Assembly: GCA_963771295.1 (NCBI GenBank)
Contig: CAVYTB010000016.1
Coordinates: forward strand, 1-64,000
Reading direction: 5' to 3'
Length of the DNA: 64,000 nt
DNA from: Acidiferrum sp963771295
GTDB lineage: Bacteria; Acidobacteriota; Terriglobia; Acidiferrales; UBA7541
Position numbers and translations under genes: made by a program. Positions 36,692 through 45,311 of this stretch are shown here, one piece after another (the first letter of the stretch is position 1; every line of letters starts with the position of its first letter). Below the pieces are notes generated by a model. That model did not search any database and was not told where the DNA came from. It worked only from the letters and a program-made list of their open reading frames with translations.

Positions 36692-37804
36692 CTAACAGAT
36701 GCGCGGCAACTGGTCCCCTGCGAGCATATCAACGATCCGCGTGGTGCCGAATGGCGTTCGCATCACCACCATTTTTGCATGCTCGGCCGTTACCCGCCCG
36801 ATGATGCGCGCATATTTTCCCAGTGGATGCCCCTGAAGAGCGCGTAATGCATCCTGCGCCGCCGAAGCCGCCACAATCACCACCAACTTCCCTTCGTTTG
36901 CCACGTACAGCGGGTCCAAGCCCAGCATTTCGCAAGCGCCACGCACTTCTTCGCGCACTGGGATCGCCGTTTCTTCCAGTTCCATCCCTACTTCCGAACT
37001 CGCGGCAATCTCATTCAACGTGCTGGACAAGCCGCCGCGGGTTGGATCCCGCATGCAGCGAATCTTCCGCGTGCCTTCAAGCAGCGCGTCCACCAGCGTA
37101 TGCAGCGCAGCCGAGTCGCTGGTCACTTGCGTTTCGAACTGCAAGCCTTCCCGCTCCGCCAGAATCGCGATTCCGTGGTCGCCCAAGGTTCCACTGACCA
37201 GGATTGCATCGCCGGGTTTGGCTTGATTCGCCGACAGAAAGATCCCCTCGCGCACTCGGCCGATCCCGGTCGTGTTGATGAAGACGCCGTCCGCGCTTCC
37301 TCTTTCCACAACCTTCGTGTCTCCTGCAACAATCGGCACGCCGGCATCTGCCGCGGCTTCCTGCATCGACGCCACAATTCGCCGCAGCGTCTCGATTGGC
37401 AATCCTTCTTCCAGAATAAACGCGGCGCTCATCCATAGCGGCTTTGCGCCGCCCATGGCCAGGTCGTTGATGGTTCCGTGCACCGCCAATGAGCCGATAT
37501 TCCCCCCGCGAAAGAACAAAGGCTTGACCACGAACGAATCCGTGGAAATAGCCAGCCGCGCCCCATTCACCGACACCACGGCTTGATCTTCCAGACGGTC
37601 CAGCACTGGATTCCCGAGCGCCGGCAGAAAAACATCATTCAACAGCTCCGCGCTCAATCTTCCTCCGCTTCCGTGCCCCAACAGAATTCCTTCTCCCACA
37701 GGTAGCGGCATCGGACACAAAAACGTCCCGAGTTCCTTCTTCTCTTCTTCGTGTACCACGTCACACTGTGGCGACGTGGCGTCGGTATTGATAGTAAGCG
37801 GCAC
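36692..37804 (-). CDS. hypE: Hydrogenase maturation protein HypE
   Basis: HypE is the PurM-like ATPase that dehydrates the carbamoyl group on its own C-terminal Cys to a thiocyanate and hands cyanide to the HypC-HypD complex. The protein ends DQLPRIC, the obligatory C-terminal Cys. Other features are ILLGHGSGGRLSAELL, the metal/ATP box STDSFVVKPLFFRGGNIG, HGTINDLAMGGAKP, GDTKVVERG and MRDPTRGGLSSTLNEIA. GGAGG lies 6 bases before GTG 37804, so I prefer that start; GTG 37810 or ATG 37711 are alternatives. With this start it overlaps the 3' end of hypD by 44 bases. Confidence 0.95.
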   Translation of the reverse strand: MPLTINTDATSPQCDVVHEEEKKELGTFLCPMPLPVGEGILLGHGSGGRLSAELLNDVFLPALGNPVLDRLEDQAVVSVNGARLAISTDSFVVKPLFFRGGNIGSLAVHGTINDLAMGGAKPLWMSAAFILEEGLPIETLRRIVASMQEAAADAGVPIVAGDTKVVERGSADGVFINTTGIGRVREGIFLSANQAKPGDAILVSGTLGDHGIAILAEREGLQFETQVTSDSAALHTLVDALLEGTRKIRCMRDPTRGGLSSTLNEIAASSEVGMELEETAIPVREEVRGACEMLGLDPLYVANEGKLVVIVAASAAQDALRALQGHPLGKYARIIGRVTAEHAKMVVMRTPFGTTRIVDMLAGDQLPRIC

Positions 37805-38858
37805 AGGCACCCTCCGTTGAAACCATCGGCGCCCCCAAAGGCTTTTCCGGCGAACAGCGCCTGCCGAATGCAGGGCAATCCATAGGTTTCTTATGACCTA
37901 ATAAAACTTCAGCGCTGATGCACTCGCTGGGCTCTTCCGCGCGCACTTCCGTCAGATCAAAAATGCGTTCGGCATCAAACGCCGCAAACTCTTCCTTTAA
38001 ACGAAGACCGCTCAGCGGAATCGAGCCAATCCCGCGCCATTTGCGGTCAGAAATCTCAAACGCTCGCGCCACCGCCTGCCGCGCAGGCCGGTTACCCTGA
38101 TATTGCACCGAGCGCGTGTACTGATTCTCCATTTCCACGCGGCCCTCTTCCAACTGCGCCACCAGCATGTTGATCGCTTCCAGGAGGTCTACCGGTTCGA
38201 ATCCGCCCACCACCATCGGCACGCGAAACTCTTTCACCAACTCTTCGTATTCCTGGCAGCCTACAACCGTGCAGACATGTCCGGGCGCAATGAATCCCTG
38301 CACGCGATTTTGCGGCGAGCCTAACAAAACACGGATGGCGGGCGGCACCAACACATGCGACACCAGCAGGCTGAAGTTTGTGAGACCCAGCTTGGCCGCC
38401 TGCAACACCGCCATCGCATGGGCGGGCGCCGTAGTCTCAAATCCAATCGCGAAGAAAACAACTTTGCGGTGCGGCCGGCTCCGCGCCAATTGCACCGCGT
38501 CCGTCGGCGAATAAACTACGCGGATGTCGCCGCCCTCCGCCTTTACATGAAACAGGTCGCTGCCGGATCCCGGCACGCGCAGCATGTCTCCGTAGGAAAG
38601 CAGCGTGACATCCGGCCGGCGTGCCAGCGCAATGGCGCGGTCAATCATTTCCACGGGCGTCACGCAAACCGGGCAGCCCGGTCCGTGCACCAGTTCCACG
38701 CTATTGCCAAGCAGCTCGTCGATGCCGTAGCGCACCAGCGTATGCGTTTGCCCGCCGCAAATTTCCATCAATATCCACGGCCTGGTGGAGCGCCGGCGAA
38801 TCTCCGCAGCCAAGCCGTGAGCTATCTTGGCGTCGCGATACTCGTCCAGGTATTTCAT
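37761..38858 (-). CDS. hypD: Hydrogenase Fe-cofactor assembly protein HypD
   Basis: HypD is the iron-sulfur scaffold on which the Fe(CN)2CO group is built, together with HypC. The 365 residues contain MEICGGQTHTLVRYGI with the catalytic Cys, HGPGCPVCVTP, FFAIGFETTAPAHAM, APGHVCTVVGCQEYE, VVGGFEPVDLL and the C-terminal Cys set (PMDCPAFGRRCSPE, EGACAAYY) that binds the 4Fe-4S cluster. Its ATG overlaps the stop of hypC (ATGA), indicating coupled translation, which fits the known HypC-HypD complex. Confidence 0.96.
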   Translation of the reverse strand: MKYLDEYRDAKIAHGLAAEIRRRSTRPWILMEICGGQTHTLVRYGIDELLGNSVELVHGPGCPVCVTPVEMIDRAIALARRPDVTLLSYGDMLRVPGSGSDLFHVKAEGGDIRVVYSPTDAVQLARSRPHRKVVFFAIGFETTAPAHAMAVLQAAKLGLTNFSLLVSHVLVPPAIRVLLGSPQNRVQGFIAPGHVCTVVGCQEYEELVKEFRVPMVVGGFEPVDLLEAINMLVAQLEEGRVEMENQYTRSVQYQGNRPARQAVARAFEISDRKWRGIGSIPLSGLRLKEEFAAFDAERIFDLTEVRAEEPSECISAEVLLGHKKPMDCPAFGRRCSPEKPLGAPMVSTEGACAAYYQYRRHVATV

Positions 38859-39124
38859 ACTTTGGGTGGCACAACCTCTTCCGGAGATAATTCGTCCGCG
38901 AGAACGCCCATGCTTTCCAGCAGGGCAAAGGTGCGTTCGGCTTCGTCTTTATCCACGACGCTGATGGCGAATCCTACGTGCACCATCACGTAGTCGCCTT
39001 CTTTCACTTCCGGCACGAAATCGAGGCAGCCTTGCCGGGCGATGCCGCCGAACAAGACGCGCCCCATCCGTATGCCATCCTTCACTTCGATTTGCGCTAC
39101 CTTTCCCGGTATCGCCAGGCACAT
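38855..39124 (-). CDS. hypC: Hydrogenase chaperone HypC
   Basis: HypC binds HypD and the large subunit precursor and carries the iron group. The 89-residue protein begins MCLAIPGKV with the essential Cys2 and contains the GCLDFVPEVKEGDYVMVHVG beta-barrel core. It ends with an acidic tail longer than in E. coli HypC. It is translationally coupled to hypD and follows the hemerythrin-like gene by about 70 bases, a gap that includes a small GGAGCGG/CCGCTCC hairpin at 39186-39208. Confidence 0.95.
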   Translation of the reverse strand: MCLAIPGKVAQIEVKDGIRMGRVLFGGIARQGCLDFVPEVKEGDYVMVHVGFAISVVDKDEAERTFALLESMGVLADELSPEEVVPPKV

Positions 39125-39192
39125 GGTTTAATTCTCCGTACCGCGGACATACACCTGCTGCCGCAACGCCTGCTTATTTGCTCAGGGAGCGG

Positions 39193-39606
39193 CTACTGCG
39201 CCCGCTCCTCCCTCGACTTAAGAAACTCGCCGAACGCCACGTCTTTGGTCGCGATGTGCGTCAGCAGCCATTCGCGCAATCCTTCCACGAGTTCCTGACT
39301 TAGCTTTTGGTCGCCGCGAACCACGCTATCCCGAATATCCCGCACTTTCTTCATCAGCTTGGTGTGCTCTTCCAGGTGCGGCTCATATCCTGGATAGTTG
39401 TGCAATCGCATCACCAGTTGTTCGGAAAGAAAATGCATGTCCGAAAATTCGATGAATTGGTCCAACACATACCGGGCCGGCGAGAAATCGCCTCCCTTTT
39501 CAATCGATTCAGCAAGCGAATCGATCAACTGCAGTTGCAGATCATGCTCGGTGTCGGTGGCGTGTTCCCCGGTCCTGGGCGGTCTGGCATGAACGGCTTC
39601 TCTCAT
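39193..39606 (-). CDS. Hemerythrin-like protein at the head of the hyp operon
   Basis: A helical protein of 137 residues with a spaced His/Glu/Asp pattern typical of bacterial hemerythrins: TEHDLQLQLIDSL, then FSDMHFLSEQLVMRLHNYPG, EPHLEEHTKLMKKV and LLTHIATKD. These provide the di-iron ligands (H, HxxxE, HxxxH, HxxxxD). Such proteins bind oxygen or sense it. ATG 39606 is preferred because GGGAGAAGC lies just upstream; longer frames start at 39618 or 39627. Being the first gene of the hyp operon, it may sense or buffer oxygen for the hydrogenase. That role is inference; the fold assignment is firm. Confidence 0.85.
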   Translation of the reverse strand: MREAVHARPPRTGEHATDTEHDLQLQLIDSLAESIEKGGDFSPARYVLDQFIEFSDMHFLSEQLVMRLHNYPGYEPHLEEHTKLMKKVRDIRDSVVRGDQKLSQELVEGLREWLLTHIATKDVAFGEFLKSREERAQ

Positions 39607-39995
39607 TGCTTCTCCCATCGTAGTCAACAGGGCAAACTATGCCCCAAGCAGAAAGCGGCATGCCGAGTTCCAAAACGGGCGTTGTTTTGAGGCCAACCAT
39701 CTTCCTGATATCAAGCAGGTTAGTCGGCCGGGCCACTCGCTGCGAGAATCCCCGATTGCGGGATACCACTCACCGCCCAATGTGACCTCAATCACCCTGT
39801 GCGCTAATCCCCTCATTCACTGGCTTCCTGCAATTTCCACGGCGTGCCGCATTTCTTGCCGAACTCATTTTTTCACGCCGATATCCATCGGCATGTGAGC
39901 ACCGTCACAGGCTTCGTCCTCGCGATCTGTCAGCGTAGTGTTGTAGGAACTCGGATACCCGACCGCGGTTTAGCCGGTCTTCCCCGCATCGCACT
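39607..39995. other. Gene-free divergent interval between the hyp operon and the maturation protease
   Basis: About 390 bases lie between the divergent hemerythrin-like and hydrogenase-protease genes. No frame has a recognisable domain. Both promoters should be here. A small inverted repeat, GGGCA/TGCCC around AACTA (39629-39643), lies just before the hemerythrin start. I could not assign -35/-10 pairs with confidence. Confidence 0.4.
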
Positions 39996-40487
39996 ATGAA
40001 TCATGCGCTCGTATTAGCTTGCGGCAACCCGCTTCGTGGGGATGACGGCGTCGCCGTAGTGCTGGCTCGCTACTTTCGCGCCGAGTTTTGCGAGCCGGAG
40101 ACCGACATTCGTTCCTCGCAACAGTGGACCCCCGACCTGGCCGAGCAGATCAGCCAGTCTGACATTGTTCTTTTCCTCGACGCTTCCGCCGTACTGCCGC
40201 CAGGCAAGGTTCAGTTCAAAAGGATTGAACCGGCCCGCGAATTTTCCTCCAGCATGACGCACACCATGAGCCCCGAGGCGCTCCTCGCCCTGGCGGCCCA
40301 ACTCTACTCCCGCAGGCCAGAGCACGCATTTCTTCTCACCATCGGTGGCGAATCCTTCGATCACGCTGACGAGCTTTCGGAGCCGGTGCGATCCGCAATT
40401 CCAGTTGCCATGGACCTGATTAAGGCTACGCTCTCTGGCGTTTCTCTACCGGAGATGAATTTTCATTCCGCAAACGACCCGGCATAG
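39996..40487 (+). CDS. Hydrogenase maturation endopeptidase (HyaD/HycI family)
   Basis: This protease cuts the C-terminal tail of the hydrogenase large subunit after nickel insertion. The 163 residues show the family signature ACGNPLRGDDGVAVVLARYF, a nickel-binding Glu in TPDLAEQISQSD, the Asp in IVLFLDASAV and the downstream His in SMTHTMSPEALLALA. The start is ATG 39996. It is divergent from the hyp operon and is the only hydrogenase-specific gene here that normally matches one particular large subunit, so a [NiFe]-hydrogenase must be encoded elsewhere on the genome. Confidence 0.9.
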   Translation: MNHALVLACGNPLRGDDGVAVVLARYFRAEFCEPETDIRSSQQWTPDLAEQISQSDIVLFLDASAVLPPGKVQFKRIEPAREFSSSMTHTMSPEALLALAAQLYSRRPEHAFLLTIGGESFDHADELSEPVRSAIPVAMDLIKATLSGVSLPEMNFHSANDPA

Positions 40488-40543
40488 CGCTCCATCGCTT
40501 TTCTTCCGCTGTTCCCCTTGTGCTATCGTCTCTTAGTTCCTTC

Positions 40544-41716
40544 ATGTTCTCTCAACGCACCAACTGGAAGCTTTCTCCCAATCGTTTCACGCAAGCACTC
40601 GAGGCCATGCGCGCTTCTGGAACAAAACTCCTCGATCTCTCGGTCTCAAATCCTACCGAGTGTGGCCTGCAGTATGACACTGCCGCGATTCTAGACGCGT
40701 TCCAAAATTCCAACACGCTCTCGTATGATCCCCAGCCCAAGGGCCTGTTGTCAGCTCGCGAAGAGGTCGCGCACTACTACCTTCGCGATCACCACGTCTC
40801 CGTGGATCCTGAATCGGTAATCCTCACCACCAGCACCAGCGAGGCGTACTCCTACATCTTTCGCCTGCTATGCAACCCGCAGGACGAAATCCTTGTTCCC
40901 AAGCCGAGCTACCCGCTGTTCGATTTTCTGGCTGATCTACAGGACGTGGCCCTGGTTCCCTATTCCCTGGAATACGCGCACGGCTGGATGGTCGATTTCC
41001 AATCCATTAGCCGCACCCTCACTTCGCGCACGCGCGCCATTCTTTTGGTTCATCCCAACAACCCGACAGGTTCGTATCTACGCGCGGAAGAAGTGCAGCA
41101 CTTAAACAGTCTCTGCCAGGAACACAATCTTGCACTGATTGTCGACGAAGTCTTTCTCGATTACTCCTTCGCTGGCATCGCACCACGAACCTTCACGGCC
41201 AATCTCGATGCCCTCACTTTAACTCTCAGCGGACTCTCCAAAATTGCCGCGCTCCCGCAAATGAAAGTCGCTTGGCTCGTCGCCACCGGCCCCGGTTCTC
41301 TCGTTCGCCCCGCGCTGGACCGCCTCGAAGTCATCGCGGACACCTATCTCTCGCTGAACGCGCCGACGCAATGGGCAGCCCCTGCGTTGTTCGACCAGCG
41401 CCACTCTCTTCAGGCACAACTGCTGCAGCGCGTCCGCGAAAATCGCGCGGGCCTTCACAAAATGATTTCATCGCAACCCGCTTGCGAATTGCTCGATGCG
41501 GATGCTGGTTGGTATGCGGTGTTGCGCGTTCCTGCGCGCGGCTCCGATGAAGACCTGGTCATCAACCTCCTACAGAAACAAAACGTCGTTGTTCATCCCG
41601 GGCATTTCTACGATTTTCCGAAGGACGGCTTCCTGGTACTAAGCCTGATCACACCCGCGGTAATTTTTCACGAGGGAATCTCGCGCGTGCTGAGGTTTCT
41701 CGAAGCTATCTCATAA
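40544..41716 (+). CDS. Pyridoxal-phosphate-dependent aminotransferase, class I/II
   Basis: A fold-type I aminotransferase of 390 residues from ATG 40544 (MFSQRTNWKL); a GTG at 40520 adds eight doubtful residues. Visible features are the substrate loop DLSVSNPTECGL, the PLP phosphate site STSEAYSYIFRL, the conserved Asn in HPNNPTGSYL, the Asp in LIVDEVFLDYSF and a Ser-x-x-Lys box (SGLSKIAALPQMKVAW) with the Schiff-base Lys. It resembles aspartate- or alanine-type enzymes, but the amino acid cannot be told. It is 56 bases downstream of the hydrogenase protease without a visible terminator, so it may be co-transcribed. Confidence 0.9.
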   Translation: MFSQRTNWKLSPNRFTQALEAMRASGTKLLDLSVSNPTECGLQYDTAAILDAFQNSNTLSYDPQPKGLLSAREEVAHYYLRDHHVSVDPESVILTTSTSEAYSYIFRLLCNPQDEILVPKPSYPLFDFLADLQDVALVPYSLEYAHGWMVDFQSISRTLTSRTRAILLVHPNNPTGSYLRAEEVQHLNSLCQEHNLALIVDEVFLDYSFAGIAPRTFTANLDALTLTLSGLSKIAALPQMKVAWLVATGPGSLVRPALDRLEVIADTYLSLNAPTQWAAPALFDQRHSLQAQLLQRVRENRAGLHKMISSQPACELLDADAGWYAVLRVPARGSDEDLVINLLQKQNVVVHPGHFYDFPKDGFLVLSLITPAVIFHEGISRVLRFLEAIS

Positions 41717-41725
41717 ACGAATCGT

Positions 41726-41762
41726 TCTTAGTCTTAAATGTGGCGCTGGCTTTTATGCCAGC
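41726..41762 (-). repeat. Dispersed hairpin repeat, copy B
   Basis: Read on the minus strand this is GCTGGC ATAAAA GCCAGC (a perfect 6-bp hairpin) plus GCCACATTTAAGACTAAGA. It is the inverted counterpart of the copy at 7938-7975. It lies ten bases after the aminotransferase stop, in a 140-base gap between convergent genes. The rest of that gap (about 41780-41835) contains a CTCTGCGTC/CTCTGTGGT degenerate repeat. Confidence 0.7.
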
Positions 41763-41857
41763 CCACTTCCGGCAGGATTACCTGCGTCTCCGCTGTTGCC
41801 TTTCTTTGTGCTCTCTGCGTCCTCTGTGGTGAATCAAGCCCGTTATAAGCCTGCCCA

Positions 41858-42580
41858 CTATTCTCGCGGACAGTACTTCCCGGCCAGCAGAATCCGCGAC
41901 ATCCACTCAGCATGCGGCAATCCGCAACGCAACAATTCATTCGCTTCCGCTTCCACATCGTATTCCACGCGCCGAATCATTAGGTCTTCTCCATCGATCA
42001 CCAGAAAAGACGCGCGACGATCCCCATCATAGGACTGGCTGACGCTACCGGTGTTGGCGACCGTCATTCCTCGCAGCTTGCGAATGTAGGAACAATGAAT
42101 GTGCCCATAAACTACAACAGGAGCGGCAAGCGAACCGTAGGTAGCCTGCAGTTCCTCGTCACTGGCGCTCGGCATCGGCGCTCTCCACAAATCTTGTGGG
42201 CTTGCATGAACCAACGTAAAGCTTTCGTGCCGGTATACTGCAGGAAGGGCTTCCAGCCATCGCAAGCGATCTTCTCCCACGATCGCTCGCGTCGGTTCGA
42301 TCGTCTCTGCAACTCTGGATAAAATTGACGCTAACTTCGGCTCAGCCGCTGCATACTCGGCCAGTCGCCTCGGGTCCCACAGCATCTCATCGGTATTTCC
42401 CCGGACGCCGGGCCAGCCAAGCTGCCGTATTTGGTCAATGATTTCTGCAGGGCGCGTCCCCCCCGCTGCCAAATCGCCGCCATGCACAATTAAGTCAGGT
42501 GAAACCAGCTGCAAATCGTTCAAGACTGCTTCGAAGGCGCGGCCATTGCCGTGTATGTCCGCTACGATTGCGACTCTCAT
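41858..42580 (-). CDS. Metallophosphoesterase (YfcE/MJ0936-like)
   Basis: A calcineurin-like phosphoesterase of 240 residues. The metal-binding boxes are in order: AIVADIHGNGRAFEAVL, VHGGDLAAGG, VRGNTDEML, LVHASPQD, VYGHIHCSYIRK and NTGSVSQSYDGD. The family includes phosphodiesterases of the YfcE type acting on artificial or nucleotide substrates, and no specific substrate can be read from the sequence. It is cytoplasmic and monocistronic. ATG 42580 begins directly with the first motif. Confidence 0.92.
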   Translation of the reverse strand: MRVAIVADIHGNGRAFEAVLNDLQLVSPDLIVHGGDLAAGGTRPAEIIDQIRQLGWPGVRGNTDEMLWDPRRLAEYAAAEPKLASILSRVAETIEPTRAIVGEDRLRWLEALPAVYRHESFTLVHASPQDLWRAPMPSASDEELQATYGSLAAPVVVYGHIHCSYIRKLRGMTVANTGSVSQSYDGDRRASFLVIDGEDLMIRRVEYDVEAEANELLRCGLPHAEWMSRILLAGKYCPRE

Positions 42581-42742
42581 GTGGTAAACGCCGCCGCGTT
42601 GGGCTAGCGGCCTTTTGGAATTGTAGCCGCATTTTTATTGCCAGCTAATCCTTTTGCATGGGAAACCTCGACGAACGCCAGGCACGTCGCCAACTGTCAA
42701 AGCTTCTGAGAAGCGCACAAAAGTGATATCGTCTAGCTGTTC

Positions 42743-43414
42743 GTGCTAAAGAACGAAGCCTTTTTTCGCCAAATGATCCTGAAATTCGTAGCTCACAGTG
42801 GCCGCGTCCTCAGAATTGCCCGCAGATTTGGCTGGCTGCCGGGCGCTCGCTACACTAACCTGCGAGACGTACGAGAATTCGAGCGCATCGGTTTCCTCGA
42901 CATCGAGTGGAAAGATTACTGTTTCAAGCGTCATCTGGAAGCGGTGAAAGCCACCCGCCCGATGGTCACGGTTGCGCGCGACATCCACGATCCCCGATTC
43001 CTTCAAAAAATTCTCGATCAGGCGTGCGAATTAAATTTGCACAGCGATCGCGTGATCATTGTCCCCAAACACCCCTCCCTTCGCCACCAACTGGATACTG
43101 ACATTCCCAAAAGATTTTGGCTGGGTTACAGCGTCCCTACTCGCTATGGCGGAACCACCATTCCCCCTTCGTTTTTCAAACGGCCCGTTCACTTGCTGGG
43201 AGGCCGCCCGGATGTCCAGCGGCGTCTGGCGGAAATCATGCCGGTAGTCAGTCTGGACTGTAACCGCTTCACGCTCGACGCCGCGTTCGGCGATTATTTC
43301 GATGGAGACAAGTTCAGGCCGCATCCGGCGGGAGGCTACGAACGTTGTATCCGTGACTCCCTGAAACACATAAACTCAATCTGGAAAAACTATCATGTCC
43401 ATGGAGCACGATAG
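42743..43414 (+). CDS. Conserved protein of unknown function (DUF6610-like)
   Basis: The product is 223 residues from GTG 42743 or 213 from ATG 42773; the latter starts right at the conserved segment FVAHSGRVLRIARRFGWLPG. The patterns YTNLRDVREFERIGFLDIEW, VIIVPKHPS, PVHLLGGRPDVQRRLAE and VVSLDCNRFTLDAAFGDYFD look like the DUF6610 group seen in phage and bacterial genomes. That assignment is from memory of the motifs, not a search. The alternating beta-alpha pattern could be a TIM barrel of transglycosylase type, which is speculation. Its end overlaps the following membrane protein by 20 bases, so the two form a unit. Confidence 0.55.
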   Translation: MLKNEAFFRQMILKFVAHSGRVLRIARRFGWLPGARYTNLRDVREFERIGFLDIEWKDYCFKRHLEAVKATRPMVTVARDIHDPRFLQKILDQACELNLHSDRVIIVPKHPSLRHQLDTDIPKRFWLGYSVPTRYGGTTIPPSFFKRPVHLLGGRPDVQRRLAEIMPVVSLDCNRFTLDAAFGDYFDGDKFRPHPAGGYERCIRDSLKHINSIWKNYHVHGAR

Positions 43415-44060
43415 AAAAGAATTCCTGTTGAAGATGTACGACCAGATGTTCAACGACATCAACACGCACATCCTTGTCGTTTGGCAATCGGTTGGCGTCG
43501 TCGTTGGCGCGTTCGCGGTATTTGCTTTAGTCGAAAAGAACATCATTCCGATGGACTACGCTTGCACCCTGATGGTCACCCTGTGCGCCTGGCTCTTCGC
43601 CAATCTCTATGACGCTTCCTACTGGTACAACCGCAACCTCGTGATCATCGCCAACATCGAAAGACAGTTCCTGGGCGCCGACGACTTGAATGAAATCCAC
43701 TACTATTTCGGTAAGCATCGCAAAAAGTCCGCCATGCTGACGCATTTGCGCATTCAATACGCCTTGGGCCTGGGCATCGCCTCTCTCTTCATTCTTTATC
43801 ACTTCATCGGAAGAGTCTTGCCGGGAATTCACTCTCCGATAGGCAATTTTGAGTTATCCAGAAGTCTCCCGTATATCGCTGCCTTGGCTTGGATTAGCTT
43901 CCTATGGTTTTTGCGCAAAAACCGCATCGAGAGTTATCAGGAGTTCCTCGAAAATTCTCCCGGCATCGAAGTGAAAACGGGGGGAATCAAGTACGGCATC
44001 GGCCATCCTACGGAAACTCCAGCCGCCGAACCCGAGAACCCTCCCGTGGCGCAACCCTGA
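43395..44060 (+). CDS. Membrane protein of unknown function, paired with the DUF6610-like gene
   Basis: A 221-residue protein with about four membrane helices: ILVVWQSVGVVVGAFAVFAL and YACTLMVTLCAWLFANLYDA in the first half, YALGLGIASLFILYHFIG, and YIAALAWISFLWFL. A cytoplasmic helical loop between helices 2 and 3 contains NLVIIANIERQFLGADDLNE. The C-terminus is Pro/Glu-rich. It begins MSMEHDRKEFLLKMYDQMFN. No family is firmly recognised. The 20-base overlap with the upstream gene indicates coupled expression of a soluble and a membrane partner. Confidence 0.7.
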   Translation: MSMEHDRKEFLLKMYDQMFNDINTHILVVWQSVGVVVGAFAVFALVEKNIIPMDYACTLMVTLCAWLFANLYDASYWYNRNLVIIANIERQFLGADDLNEIHYYFGKHRKKSAMLTHLRIQYALGLGIASLFILYHFIGRVLPGIHSPIGNFELSRSLPYIAALAWISFLWFLRKNRIESYQEFLENSPGIEVKTGGIKYGIGHPTETPAAEPENPPVAQP

Positions 44061-44112
44061 CGCCCGTTTTTTCTTATACTATCTATGTAGCACTTTCTGA
44101 AGGACGGAGCAC

Positions 44113-45297
44113 ATGACTCGCAGAGATTCCCCGGTCCACATTCGTTTTGCTCTTATCGCTTTGATCTTCATCCTTGGCGCCTACTGGGTTGGCGCGCGCT
44201 ATGGCCCACGCCAAGCCGAAAAAGTGGAAGCTCATCACGCCCCGGCTGTCGATCCGCAACCCGCCGCTTTGCCGCAACATGCTCCGGAGCGCCTCGAAGG
44301 CCTCACCGACGAAGAATCCACCAACGTGCGCATCTATCGCCAGGCTTCTCCCGCCGTTGCCAATATCCTTACAAAAGCTACCGAATACGATTTCTTTATG
44401 ACTCCCGTACCGGTGGAAGGCGCTGGCTCCGGCTTTGTCATCGATCCCCGCGGATACATCCTTACGAACTTTCACGTAGTGCAAGGCGCGCAATCGGTTG
44501 AAGTCGTCCTCGGCGATCGCTCCAAATATCCCGCTAAGTTCATTGGCGCCGACCAGCGCAACGACGTGGCTCTGCTCAAGATCGATCCCAAGGGCAAGCA
44601 ACTCGCTGCGCTTTCGTTGGGCGATTCCTCCAAGCTGCAAGTTGGACAAAAGGTTCTCGCCATCGGCGACCCTTTCGGCTTTCAATCCACGTTGACGACC
44701 GGCGTCGTCAGCGCCCTTGGCCGCACCGTGCAAACCAGCGACACTACGCTCATCGATGAAGCCATTCAGACCGACGCCTCTATCAATCGCGGCAATTCCG
44801 GCGGCCCGCTCATCAACACTCACGGAGAAGTCATTGGAATTAATTCCGCGATCTTCACACCTAGCGGCACAACGGCGGGCATTGGCTTCGCAATTCCTAT
44901 CAACACCGCCAAAGCCATCGCCAATGACCTGATCAACGAAGGCCACGTTCGCCGCGCCTATCTTGGCGTTCAAACCATTCCCGTTGCTGGTTGGCTGGCG
45001 GAAGCTCTCGATCTTCCGGTGCAGGACGGTTTGCTCGTCGAACAGGCCACCAAGGCCAGCCCCGCCGCGCTCGCCGGCATTCACGGCGGAGATCGCACCG
45101 CTCAGTTAGGCATGAGCCGCCTCTCCATCGGCGGCGATGTGATTGTTGCCGTTGACGGCCAGAAAGTCGCAAATCGCTTCGACATGGACGTAATTCTAAA
45201 TCGCAAGCGCCCGGGCGACTCCATCACGGTCACCGTCTATCGCGGCGGAAAGAAAATCGACATTCCCGTGAAACTCGGCGAACGCGACGGAAATTAA
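44113..45297 (+). CDS. HtrA/DegP-type serine protease with PDZ domain
   Basis: A 394-residue S1C protease anchored by one N-terminal helix (FALIALIFILGAYWVGARYG). The catalytic triad is visible: His in ILTNFHVVQGAQ, Asp in RNDVALLKI and Ser in SINRGNSGGPLINTHGE. The PDZ domain follows (AYLGVQTIPVAGWLAEALDL, GDVIVAVDGQKVAN). It should act in the periplasm on misfolded proteins. A TATACT box lies upstream at 44077-44082, so it probably has its own promoter. It is convergent with the DUF374 gene. Confidence 0.94.
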   Translation: MTRRDSPVHIRFALIALIFILGAYWVGARYGPRQAEKVEAHHAPAVDPQPAALPQHAPERLEGLTDEESTNVRIYRQASPAVANILTKATEYDFFMTPVPVEGAGSGFVIDPRGYILTNFHVVQGAQSVEVVLGDRSKYPAKFIGADQRNDVALLKIDPKGKQLAALSLGDSSKLQVGQKVLAIGDPFGFQSTLTTGVVSALGRTVQTSDTTLIDEAIQTDASINRGNSGGPLINTHGEVIGINSAIFTPSGTTAGIGFAIPINTAKAIANDLINEGHVRRAYLGVQTIPVAGWLAEALDLPVQDGLLVEQATKASPAALAGIHGGDRTAQLGMSRLSIGGDVIVAVDGQKVANRFDMDVILNRKRPGDSITVTVYRGGKKIDIPVKLGERDGN

Positions 45298-45311
45298 CGG
45301 CTAATTTTTGC

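Noticed and set aside
38185..38215. tRNA-like GGTTCGAATCC string in hypD
   Set aside because: No acceptor or anticodon stem can be formed around it and it is inside an intact coding sequence.
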